This document shows positions 26,415 to 37,000 of a stretch of DNA of 64,000 bases, piece after piece. Made by a program: the position numbers and the translations under genes. The notes under the pieces were generated by a model, which saw only the letters and a list, made by a program, of their open reading frames with translations, did not search any database and had not been told where the DNA came from. This DNA comes from Bradysia coprophila (Eukaryota > Arthropoda > Insecta > Diptera > Sciaridae). The stretch's first letter is position 1. The number at the start of each line of letters is the position of its first letter. The stretch is taken from NCBI RefSeq assembly GCF_014529535.1, contig NC_050735.1, positions 10,613,739 to 10,677,738 on the forward strand, in the 5' to 3' direction.

Positions 26415-29109
26415 TGTTCTGATGGCTCGTTTTATTTTAAAATAGGTATTTTACTAACGCATGCTGTAAGGCTTTCTTAGCTTAGACACGTGGAATCGAA
26501 TTCGCAAAAAAAAGCCTAGAGAAAATTATCGGTGACAGTTGTTTTCGTAGTAAAAAAAACAACTTCTTTGTTTTCTTCCTTTTACAAAATATGATGCAAA
26601 GTGCTTACGATCTCTTTTACAAAATGTGACACATGGAGCTTCACGGAGAAAAAAGACGAAACCGATTACTTTTGTGAAAAACGTTTTTGTTTTGTGAGAA
26701 ACGGTTTTCTTTTGTGTAAAACGATTCTCGTTTACCTCAAAGAAATATCTTTTGTAGCAAAGGTAAATCTGTTCTCACAAAAATTTTCTCTTTTAGACTA
26801 GTTCTGTTGGCCATTTTCTTTTGTGATAACCGCGAATTAACGTTTTTCCCAAACGATTGCGTTTAAAAAAATGTTGAAGGAATTTTTCTTGGGTTCAATA
26901 CTTTCTTCAGCAAAAGTTGAATTCTCTTCTTCTTTCTCGCTTTATTTTTATGTGCGACTAATTGTGCAAACGATTTCGAGATATTTTACAGTGATCTGCA
27001 TCTAAAATGACCGTCGTGCTATGATTTCATTGTTTCTCATATTTCTATCATATCTTCACACTTTCGTTATGGAGAAATGAGGGAAGTAAGAGAAACGATG
27101 AAATCAATAACACAACGGTTATTTTAGGTGTAGATCGCTGTAACTTTCGGGATGAGTTGAATTTCCAAGTTTCGAAAATTAATTTCGGATCGAATATCGA
27201 AAAGCTACCTGCTTTTTATTCTGAACTAAAGGCCGCATCCTAGTCAATCTTTACGAAAACAATTATTTTCAGTTTGACGATTGTCACAAAAGATTAACGT
27301 TTGTAACAAAAGAAATACTTCTGTACCAATTGTTCGAAATAAGCTGTCACTATTTGTATGACTTAACAGCAACATTAGTAAGATCGTGGACTGAAGATCA
27401 TGAGGTCGGGGGCTCAAAACCATTACAAGGTAAAACATTTTTAAATGAAAAAAAAATCTTTGAAATAAACCAAATATTCCACTGCATACAACACAGTCCG
27501 ATAAATTGAAGAAAAAAAAATGTAGGAAGAAGTGCAGAAAAAATAATTATATTTTCTTTCGCTTCGTACATCGGTCGTTTCGTACAAAGGTAAATCGTTT
27601 TTCACAAAAGACTTTCTCTGTTATCCCTAAATTACCTTTGTGATAAACACAAGATTTCTCTACGTGTTATGCTCCTTTTACAAAATGCGACGCAAGGAGC
27701 TTATGCCTCCTTTTACAAAATGTGACGCAAGGAGACTATGCTCCATTTTGCATAATGTGACGCAAGGAGACTATGCTCCCTTTTACATAATGTGGCGCAA
27801 CGCGCAAGGAGCTTATGCTCCCTTTTACATAATGTGACAGAAGGAGCTTATGCTCCCCTTTACATAATATGACACATGTTGCTTATGCCGTGGTTTACAA
27901 AATTACTCCCTTTTACATTAAGTAACTTACCTCATCAAAAATTTTAACGCGTCACAAAAATGTTTCCCTGTTTAAAAAGTGTGTCGTGAATGCATGGATT
28001 TTACATGTTTTTGTTGGTTGTCTTCTAAATTTTCGGAACTATTGATGTCACTGTAAGTTGGTTCCTAAAGTTTATTTACTCAACATGATCCACCATCTGA
28101 CCATCTCTATAACTTCGACTGTCATACTTTTAACGCATAAAACTATGAACTTATAACTTACACTTTATACGTGGTTGACTTATAACCACATAACTTATAA
28201 CAGACTTACTCATAACTTATAAATTCGGATAATATAATAATTTATACGTCATTTGCGCAAACTCTCTAATGACTTCCGCCGTTTCCAATATAATCTACTA
28301 TTAAACGAAGAATCGTAAGATAATTACTAATTGCCTATATCTTATATAATTGTTATGGAATATTGTTATTATAACATACAACTTAAAAGTCAAGGCATTC
28401 GGGCTAAGCAGAGTTGTATCCGTTGTATCTAGAGACGAAGGCGAAGGATATAATCCCCAGAGTTAGTAAGCAAATTTTCCCGCAAGTACGTATAATATTT
28501 TACATGAAAAATAATAACGTAAATAATCAATGCCAGAATAGAGACGAGACCATGTAAATGGTCTTAAATTAAGCGCAATTACGAGCTTCACTAGCTACGG
28601 CCGCAAACTTTAGCACTTAATGTAATCGGCCATTTACATGGTCTCTGCTGTAATCTACTATTTATTACATCGAGTGCAATGTACTTTATTAGGCACTAGA
28701 TGTGTAATTATAACACGAGGCCGAAGGCAGTATGTCATAATACACATCGTTAGCCTAATAAAGTACTTTGCACCGAGATTCATACAAGGTTTTATACAAC
28801 AGAGGCATCCTAAGTTCGCAATTTTAGAACATTTCAAAATACACACATGGGATACAGTCATTAAAAAATCATCAAGAGGACAAATTTGTTTCAAGCGTAA
28901 GTGATAGCGGATGTATTATCGTAAACAAATTACCACAAACTCTTACCCATGAAATTTCAATAAATATAAATAAACGAATTGCGCGAAAAAATTCAGACTC
29001 TTCACTCGTCAGTGTTTATTAAATCATTATTTTTCGGGGACGTATCATTGTATTCCTTTATTTATATTTGATTGACACGCGTAGTTTCAACAATATTTTC
29101 TCTCTTAAG
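26415..29109. other. Intergenic, repeat-rich
   Basis: No gene recognised. It contains the array at 27664-27900, a weak tRNA-like stretch at about 27352-27436, and hairpins at 28541-28646 (ACCATGTAAATGG with its complement) and about 28667-28776 (GTACTTTATTAGGC with its complement). Confidence 0.5.
27664..27900. repeat. About 35-bp degenerate tandem array
   Basis: Roughly seven units of the form GCAAGGAGCTTATGCTCC plus CTTTTACAWAATGTGAC. The centre GGAGCTTATGCTCC is a near-palindrome. Units diverge from one another and there are no unique spacers. Confidence 0.8.
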
Positions 29110-30003
29110 ATGAAAACTACCATTTGTAGCTCGTCGTTATTTGTCTTGGTTACGATTATGGCTCTAAATATCGGACCATCCATCGAGGACATTTTTCCCG
29201 TTTCAGTGAGTTCAAAATACTGAGCATCATGTACGTTGAAACGTAAAAACGCCTAAAACTATTTATTTTATGTCCATCCCAAGAAAAACTTTTTCATCTT
29301 GGAACGCTTCACTTGTAGAACGTATGATGGTAGTAAAGCTTCAGCTATCCTATGTCGTATCAAATACATTGATCGAAATCATTTAAAAGGATTAATATTA
29401 GTAAATCTAACAGGAGAGGAATTACGGCTGCATTTCTCTATTCTCTACTCTACCTGGTAGAGAAATATTGTGCACATTCTGTGCACAGAATATGCTCAAT
29501 ATGTGTACTAAATGTGTACTATATATTATGTGCACATTACATACACATTTTGTACATTTTCTGTGCACAGAATGTGCACAATATTTCTCTACCAGGTAGA
29601 GTAGAGAATAGAGAAATGCAGCCGTAATTCCTCTCCAGAACCAGTTACAGCGCTATGGTTCCACGGAATCTTTTACTACAAATACAACACGTACATGAAA
29701 ATCGCAACTGAATTACGGGACGATGTTTGTGGTTGGTTTGAAGGAAAACATAAGTCTTTCTTCTTGGATTTTTTAAAACCACAATTTCAAAAATATTCAA
29801 ATTTTAACCATTCGTGTCCCTATTCGGGACTTTTATTTGGAAAGGTAGATAATATTTCCGCACAACAATTTGCATTTCCGCAAATAATTCCAGCTGGGAG
29901 ATATCGGTTCGATTTCAATATGACAGAAGGTAGCAGCCGAACCCTTTTTTATGGTGGTTCCCTTTACTTCGCCATTTCGGATCATCGCGTTGAGATTGTT
30001 TGA
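29110..30003 (+). pseudogene. DUF1091 secreted protein, copy 1, split by a palindromic insert
   Basis: Paralogue of the gene at 32518. Exon 1 is 29110-29205 (signal peptide) and the intron 29206-29283 has GTGAGT. Exon 2 runs from 29284 to TGA 30001-30003 but is broken by a 222-bp palindromic element at 29414-29635. Either side of the insert the frame matches the intact paralogue, and the two would have the same length of 196 aa, so the insertion is the only clear lesion. Downstream of it the diagnostic part is kept: KYNTYMKIATEL, CGWFEGKHKSFFLDFLKP, FNHSCPYSG, PAGRYRFD and SLYFAISDHRVEIV. DUF1091 proteins are small secreted insect proteins, often placed with ML-like lipid-binding folds; the function here is unknown. 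Expression of a truncated product cannot be excluded. Confidence 0.78.
29414..29635. mobile_element. 222-bp palindromic MITE, 3-bp TSD
   Basis: Near-perfect palindrome beginning GAGAGGAATTACGGCTGC and ending GCAGCCGTAATTCCTCTC, with arms of about 75 bp. Flanking CAG is duplicated (29411-29413, 29636-29638); comparison with the uninterrupted paralogue supports this. Three-bp duplications occur with PIF/Harbinger and CACTA elements, but the superfamily is not certain. Confidence 0.8.
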
Positions 30004-30279
30004 AGTTGGCTACTTCACAAGCGTAACAAAATTTTTGAACAACACCGTACTATTCATTACACATTTATGTTATACAAATTGTGGCTTACTTCAAAAGTAA
30101 GAAATAAAAATGACTTGCACAACTTTCACAACTTGCATGTCATTTACTCATTTTCTCCCCTCCGCTGAAACTTCGGAAGCCTTTGTTGTGAAACGTTGTG
30201 TTAACCTCGAAAAAAACTGGCCACCAACAACACCCTCGAAATGAAATTTCCATATTTTTTTGCGACTTGGTCTGTTTAA

Positions 30280-30520
30280 CTCGGGAAAAATGTTGAAAAT
30301 TGCGGGCGCGTGTGTAATAGTTATTTGTGTATCTGTTTTGGACGATTGTTTTTAGGCAATTTCGCTTGTTGTAGCCCGAACGAAGTGAGGGCTACATGCG
30401 AAAGTGCCTAAAATCAATCGTCCAAAACAGATACTCAAAAAATTTTTCATGTAAGGGGTCGAAAACCTGAGAAAAATATCGAAACTCCCTCATTTTCGGC
30501 CCGACTCATGAAATAGTATT
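30280..30520. repeat. Repeat shared inverted with 49826-49995
   Basis: The stretch with AGCCCGAACGAAGTGAGGGC, GATACTCAAAAAATTTTTCATG and CTCCCTCATTTTCGG is present in reverse orientation at 49826-49995. No coding content. Confidence 0.7.
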
Positions 30521-31539
30521 TTACATGATTAAAGATAAATAGATGAAAAGTAGAGTTTTCGTGTGAATTTTGTTGATCCGAGGCGAAGCCGAGGTCAAAA
30601 AACACACGAAAACGAGACTGTCCAGTTTAAGTACTCTATTTAGAGTACTACTCATGCTTAAAGAGCTTTGTCTCTTAACAGTCTAATATTTTCGATTGGT
30701 AGGTATAATGTTTGTTAATTGAGGAATAGATATAGATATTTGATGATTTTCTTCATTAATCGCAAGTAAGTGTTTCAACTGTGAAAAATAATAATTTGAG
30801 AAATGAAAATTAATACCATGCGACGTGGCCGATAATTAGCTCGGAGCCCTAAACAAGGTTTTGCAAATTTTTTTGATTTTCAACCGTTTGTCGGTGTTAT
30901 TTTGGCCAGAGGTATTTTGCCCAGGTGCTTTTATGTTCGTGCACCAGTGAGTATGAGAGCTGAAAAAATGACAGAGGCTGCAAATAATTTTGTTGAAGGT
31001 TTTAAATCTAAAAGTTGATAAATGATGGAAAGTCGTCTCCCTGCACTTTCTGATTAGTTATATTGTTTTTTACAATTTTAAGGTTGAATCACTTTAGTAG
31101 CGAGCATTAGCCGATTAGACCGCTATAAAAACATAGCTAACGCCGACCCGTACGAAACACCTATTTGTATCAAAAGACTTTACTTTGAAACTCTTCATTT
31201 CTTTTACTTCATTCTCTACTGAAAAGCTACTCTCCCTTTAAAATCACTTACATTATCCACTGTTTGCCTTGTTATCATCAACAAATAAATTGCCGGAGGC
31301 AATATAGACAGCCCCGTACGAAGACAAATTTCAAAAATTCCTATTTAAACAGCTATATGCCGCTATATTTACCTATATTTTCCTATAAATAAACATTTCA
31401 CAGATGAATATGCTATTATATAGCTCTATATGCCTGTATATACCTCAATATAGGTGAATATAGATATATATAGATGTCCATATAAGGAATGCCTGAAACA
31501 ACCCACACACATAACAAATTATTTCCATGTTAACAGAAA
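30521..31539. other. Intergenic, AT-rich
   Basis: No gene recognised. At about 31345-31490 there is a dense run of TATAT/CTATAT-type words (TATATAG, TATATGCC, TATATACC), low-complexity and partly palindromic. Confidence 0.45.
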
Positions 31540-31852
31540 CTCTCTAAGTACTAACCGAGCCAGTCACAGAGCTGTGGGATCCTACAAATATAACACGTAC
31601 ATGAAAATCGCAACTGAATTACGAGACGATATATGTGGCTGGTTAAGTGGAAAGCATAAATCTCTATTCATGGATTTTTTGAGACCATTTTTCAGAAACT
31701 CAAATTTTAACCATACGTACAATATACAATGGCAAATAATGCCAGCTGGGAAATATCGGTTCGATCTCAATGTAACTGAAGGCACCAAGCAAACACTTTT
31801 TTGGCGGCTCCATTTTTTTCGCCATTTCGGATCATCGCGTGGAGATTGTTTG
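31540..31852 (+). pseudogene. DUF1091 copy 2, decayed fragment
   Basis: It aligns with the second half of the intact copy: KYNTYMKIATELRDDICGW, SGKHKSLFMDFLRP, SNFNHT, MPAGKYRFDLNVTEG. The 5' half with the signal peptide is missing. The CPYSG block is deleted, and a small frameshift near 31797-31805 moves the end (FFAISDHRVEIV, stop at 31850-31852) into another frame. Confidence 0.8.
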
Positions 31853-32517
31853 AAAATTGGTTACTTCGTTCCACTCCGGATTGATTTACTTCATTATCAA
31901 CAGCAACGATGGGGGACTAAAATATGGAACTCATTGGGATACAAATTCGGGAAATAATAAAAAGTAACTTTGTTGTGTAAATAATGGTAAACACTTGGTC
32001 TACACATTCTTCTTCTTACATATTATGAATTTGGAATAAAACTGATTTCTGACGAAAATTGCTTGACGGATGGGACGAATGAGATAATTTTCTTCTATCA
32101 TTGCGTTTAAGGATGGACCCATCTTAGTAGACTACTTCCGTCATTTTCCATTGCTTTCTTCCAATAGTTTTTTATAGTCTTCAATTCATCAATTCCTGTC
32201 GATTGGGATCTATTCGAGTTCAGTTCAGCTATTATTTGTTCGAAATACGCAAATGAGATACAGTCATTATTAATGATATCATCATTAGGGAAAATTTGTT
32301 TCCAGTCGCGAATTAAATAGTAGCGGATACATGAAATACCAAAAATACCAACAAGGGAATCAACGAGCTGTGAAATTTCAAAAGATAAAAATTTACAAAT
32401 TGCACAATGGCAAATATTGTGCCTTTACTGGCCAGCATTTATAAAGTTATTTTTCAAAGTCATTTTATTGCTTTATTTGCATTTGATCGACACGCAGTTT
32501 GAACAAATCATTTTAAG
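31853..32517. other. Spacer upstream of intact DUF1091 gene
   Basis: No coding exon seen. The last 60 bp, with GACACGCAGTTTGAACAA and TTTTAAGATG, resemble the sequence just before the ATG of copy 1, so both copies were duplicated with their proximal promoter. Confidence 0.5.
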
Positions 32518-33171
32518 ATGAAAATTGCAATTTGTAGTTCGTCATTGCTTCTATTGGTTACAATTATGTCTTTAAATTTCGGACTATCCATCGAGGATAT
32601 TTTTCCTGTTTCAGTGAGTGCACAAAACAGAGGATGTTCGTTAAGCTTAAAATTAAAATTTTACTTTCATCCCAAGAAAAACTTCTTCATCTATGAACGC
32701 TTCAGTTGTAGAACCTATGGTGGTAGTAAAGCTTCATCTATCGAATGTCGCGTCAAATACATCGATCGAAATCATTTAAAGGCATTAATATTAGTAAATC
32801 TAACTGAACCAGTTACAGCGCTATGGTTCCACGGAATCATTTACTACAAATACAACACGTACATGAAAATAGCAACTGAAATACGGGACGATCTGTGCGG
32901 CTGGTTTGATGGCAAACAAAAGTCTTTCTTCTTGGATTTTTTACGACCTCTATTTTTGAAGTACTCAACTTTCAACCACTCGTGTCCGTATTCGGGATTT
33001 ATACTGGCAAAATCAGATAATGTTTCCGCACAATACCTGGCATTTCCGCAAATAATGCCAGCTGGGAGATATTGGTTGGACATCAATGTGACGCACTCTG
33101 GTCGCAAAACCCTTTTATTTGGTGGTTCCCTTTACTTTGCCATTTCGGATCATCGCATTGAGATCGTTTGA
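32518..33171 (+). CDS. DUF1091 small secreted protein, copy 3 (intact)
   Basis: Proposed exons are 32518-32613 and 32677-33171 (63-bp intron with GTGAGT), giving 196 aa. Reading straight through also stays open, but the intron is preferred because copy 1 has a 78-bp segment with the same borders that contains a stop. Signal peptide: MKIAICSSSLLLLVTIMSLN. The mature part shows the DUF1091 pattern: FFIYERFSCRTY, ECRVKYIDRNHLKALILVNLTEPV, YNTYMKIATEIRDDLCGWF, KQKSFFLDFLRPLF, FNHSCPYSGF, MPAGRYWLDINV, SLYFAISDHRIEIV, with conserved cysteines for disulphides. The family is large in flies and mostly uncharacterised; some members are placed near ML/MD-2-like lipid-recognition proteins. It lies 430 bp upstream of the BEL/Pao element. 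Confidence 0.83.
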   Translation: MKIAICSSSLLLLVTIMSLNFGLSIEDIFPVSVSAQNRGCSLSLKLKFYFHPKKNFFIYERFSCRTYGGSKASSIECRVKYIDRNHLKALILVNLTEPVTALWFHGIIYYKYNTYMKIATEIRDDLCGWFDGKQKSFFLDFLRPLFLKYSTFNHSCPYSGFILAKSDNVSAQYLAFPQIMPAGRYWLDINVTHSGRKTLLFGGSLYFAISDHRIEIV

Positions 33172-33602
33172 AATAGACCCCTTGTCTCCAGAATTGATAC
33201 ATTTTTCCTGCATTCTTAGAAGCCCTCTCCGTAACAAAATTTGTGGTTGACGCCGTACAATTATCAACAGAAACTGTCGTGTTAAGCTAAAACACAGGAT
33301 CGTATTTAAGTTTTTGCGTTTATAGAGCTTTCGATAGCTTTAAGCTCCGTTCGTATTATTCCCATACATTCCACTTTTTCAATGGAATCCAAAATAATCT
33401 CAACACTTTCAAAAGAGCAGCTAACAGATGCTGTTTTTGCACAATTCCTGTAAACATTCAAGCCAAAACTCATATCTTGATGCCTCGAAAATATTTAAAA
33501 CACGTAACATATTTAAATACTCAAATTCAAATTTTAGGCACACTTACGGCGTGAATTTACCAAAGTAAGTTTTTGTCAAGGTAATGCCATTCGAAGCTAA
33601 TG
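33172..33602. other. Spacer between DUF1091 gene and LTR element
   Basis: 3' flank of the DUF1091 gene; no gene recognised. Its last five bases, TAATG (33598-33602), are the target-site copy of the LTR retrotransposon. Confidence 0.5.
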
Positions 33603-33898
33603 TGTTAAAACCACCCTTTCATATGAATCATCCAAGCTATCATTTAAATTGAATTTCGTCTAGTTAGCATTAAGTTAGCCTATAAATACTGAAGCTTTGT
33701 ACGAATTGAATTCATTATTAAACTAGAAGCCTCTCAGACAACTAGTCGGGTTTTTATTTAATAGTCAAACCAATTGGCTCAACTAAGCCAAGTAGTAAAT
33801 TGCCCAACTAGGCATGTAGTAAAAGGCTCAACTAAGTCTCTCATAAATAAAGTTGCCCAACTAGGCCACAATTTACAGTTTTCAGGTAGAAAACAATA
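33603..33898 (+). repeat. BEL/Pao 5' LTR
   Basis: Begins TGTTAAAACC and ends AACAATA. It contains a TATAAATA core-promoter motif (CCTATAAATACTG) and an AATAAA signal (CATAAATAAAGTTG). Tandem-like GCCCAACTAGGC and GGCTCAACTAAG words fill the second half. Confidence 0.93.
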
Positions 33899-34023
33899 TT
33901 TGGCGCCCCCGGGTGGACTTGTTGGGTAGAATACAGTTGGTCATTGAAAATAACTGTGGAGTCATCCAGAATCGGCCTTATCCAAGGTGTCGGGTTGGGT
34001 GGTGACAGTAATACATTTTCATT

Positions 34024-37000
34024 ATGGAAAAATTAGTGAGAACAAGAGCAGCAACGCGAAGGCTCATAACAACTACCATAACAAATTTGGAGAATGATTT
34101 AGCAGCAGATCCCAAAGATGAACTGGCGATAAGAACAAAGGAGAGTAAACTCAAAATGTACCAAGAGCATATTGGACCTATGAATGAACAGATACTCAAC
34201 TTTATATTGGACGACAAGACAGCAACTGATGAAGAATATGATCAAGAAGTACAGATAATAGATGAGTACACAGAGAAAATACTCACAGCAACACTGAAAA
34301 TCGAAATGGTATTCAATAGAGATATGAGGGAAATTCGGTCCAACGTTACTGAGGACGATTTTCATTCAACGACTGTTTGTCAGAAGAAACGATACAAATT
34401 ACCGAAAATAGAGCTGAAGAAGTTTTCGGGTAACATCATTGATTGGCTCAGTTGGTGGGCATTGTTCGAAAAAATCCATGAGGATAATGAATTAAGTGCA
34501 GCTGATAAATTTCACTATTTATTACAATCTATCGACGAAAAAAGCCATGCGTATGATATGGTAAATGGTTTCCCAGCAAGTGCAGATAATTATCCAAAGG
34601 CAATAGCAGCATTAAAAGAAAGGTTTGGAAACAAAAAGATTCTAACACAAGTATATATCAGGGAGCTGTTTCAATTAGGGATAAAGAATATTCAAGAGAA
34701 ACCAGTAATTTCCACAATATACGATAAGTTGGTGGGACACGTTCGATCACTGGAATCATTAGGAATAACAGTAGAGCAAGCCACATTATTCCTTTTCCCA
34801 ATGGTGGAAGCAAGTCTACCTGAAGAAGCTTTAATTGCATGGCAACGAAGTACATTGTACGAAACAGATGGCTCGGCACAAAACCCCCCGAAAGGAAAGT
34901 TGGATTTCTTGCTAGAGTTCCTAAATCAAGAGGTCGAACGCGAATATCAACGGAGTTTAATGCGAACAGGGTTCCTCGACGAAAAGGAAAAAACAAAGAA
35001 AAAGGAAACTTCATTTGCTACAGCTGCTGGTTTACACACGCAATCAAGTACAAAGCCAATTTGTGTCTTTTGCAACAAGCAGCATGCATCTCAAGATTGT
35101 TATTCAATACAATCAAAATCAATAGACGAAAAATGGGAAATCATAAAACAGAATAAAATCTGCAGCAAGTGTCTGAAAACCGATCACTGGTTTAGAAATT
35201 GTCCGACAAGAAGTGGGTGTGAAATATGTCACAGACCTCACCACAAACTTTTATGCCGACAAGAATCAGAAATTATGAAGTCAAATTCCGGATCAAACAA
35301 TATTACAAACACGGTAGTGATATTAAAAACAATTTTGGTCTCTGTGAATTCTCAAAATGGCCCAATTACTGTACGAGCACTTTTCGACGATGGTAGCCAT
35401 AGAAGTTATATCACCACGAGTTTGGCGAAACGAGTAAAAGGAAAAGAAATTGGAAAATTCTTCGAAAGAAACACTCTGTTCGGTGGTATTTTGAGTGACA
35501 TTGAAGAACGCACCATTTATGAAGTATCGTTGGGACCAATAAACAAGAAACATGTCTATAAGATGGAACTTTCGGACAAAGAAAAAATTACCGGAGAAAT
35601 TCAGAAACTTCCGGATGGATTTTGGTTAGAAGAATTAAAACTTTTGGGAATTGTCATTAATGATTGTCAATCAGATAACGAAGAACCAGACATTTTGATA
35701 GGTGCTGATCTGATGAACAAACTGACCACTGAACGAAACATCTTGCTAAAAAGTGGACTAAAAGCGGTCGAAACAGTTTTCGGTTGGACAATAATGGGTC
35801 CTCTTCCTCAAGTAAACCAATTATGTACATCATTGGCTATGTCGATAACCACGAGACAAATTGATGAAACAACAGAGAAGCAACTATGGGAATTGGAAAC
35901 AATCGGAATTAAAGATCCTGTGGAAGTAAAGTCAATGGAAGTAAGAGATCAAGAAGTTAAAGAATGTTTCTTAAAAACTGTATCACAGAAGTCAAACGGG
36001 AGATATCAGGTATCATTACCATGGGTGAATGGAAAGCAAGATATTCCGAACAATTACGACATTGCATTAAAGAGATTACAGAATTCAACGAAAAAACTGA
36101 AACAAACTGGGATGTTCCTTACTTATAATCAGTTATTCGAACAATGGGAAAAAGAAGATTTTATTGAGCGTGTCGAAATAGAAAATCCAATGGTCAAAAC
36201 TGGCGGTCACTTTATACCTCATCATGCAGTATACAAGGACAGCAAAACAACACCCGTAAGGCCTGTGTTCGATGCCTCATGCAAATCAGGAAGACATCCA
36301 TCACTTAATGAATGTCTCGAGAAAGGACCAAATCTCATCGAATTTTTATCTACGACAATCATCCGTTTTAGAGAATATAGAATTGGTATTCTTGCGGATA
36401 TCCGAAAGGCATTTCAAATGATAGAAGTTCATGAAGATGACCAAAATTATCTATTGTTCTTATGGTGGGAGGATGACTCATGTAAACGAATAGTTGTCTT
36501 CAAACACAAACGAGTTGTCTTTGGTCTAAAGAGCAGTCCATTTATCCTTGCAGCAGTAATTGAGAAACATTTGAATAGTGTACAACCGCAAGATAGAGAA
36601 TTGTCAACGAAACTGAAGAAATCATTGTATGTAGACAATACGGTAACATCGGTAGACTCATGGGAAGAATATATGGAATTCAAATCAAAATCAATCGAAT
36701 TGATGACTAATGCACAAATGGATTTACGTCAATGGGAACATACGTGGATTCCAGAAATGGACAAAACCAGTGACAACACCGAAGAAATGATTTCGACAGT
36801 TTTGGGTTTAAAGTGGTGTAAGAAATCTGACACACTTTCATGTTCATCATTACCGACTATACCAGAGAAATTTACAAAACGAACTTTACTAGCAACAATA
36901 AACAAAATTTATGATCCCATGGGCACGCTGTCACCTGCATTAATATTGCCAAAACTATTGTACCAATCAACCTGGAAAAACAAGCTGACATGGGATGAAG

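Noticed and set aside
27352..27436. tRNA-Phe gene
   Set aside because: CTGAAGA loop and a B-box-like GGCTCAAAACC are present and the spacing is tRNA-like, but anticodon and acceptor stems pair poorly. At best a decayed tRNA or SINE head.
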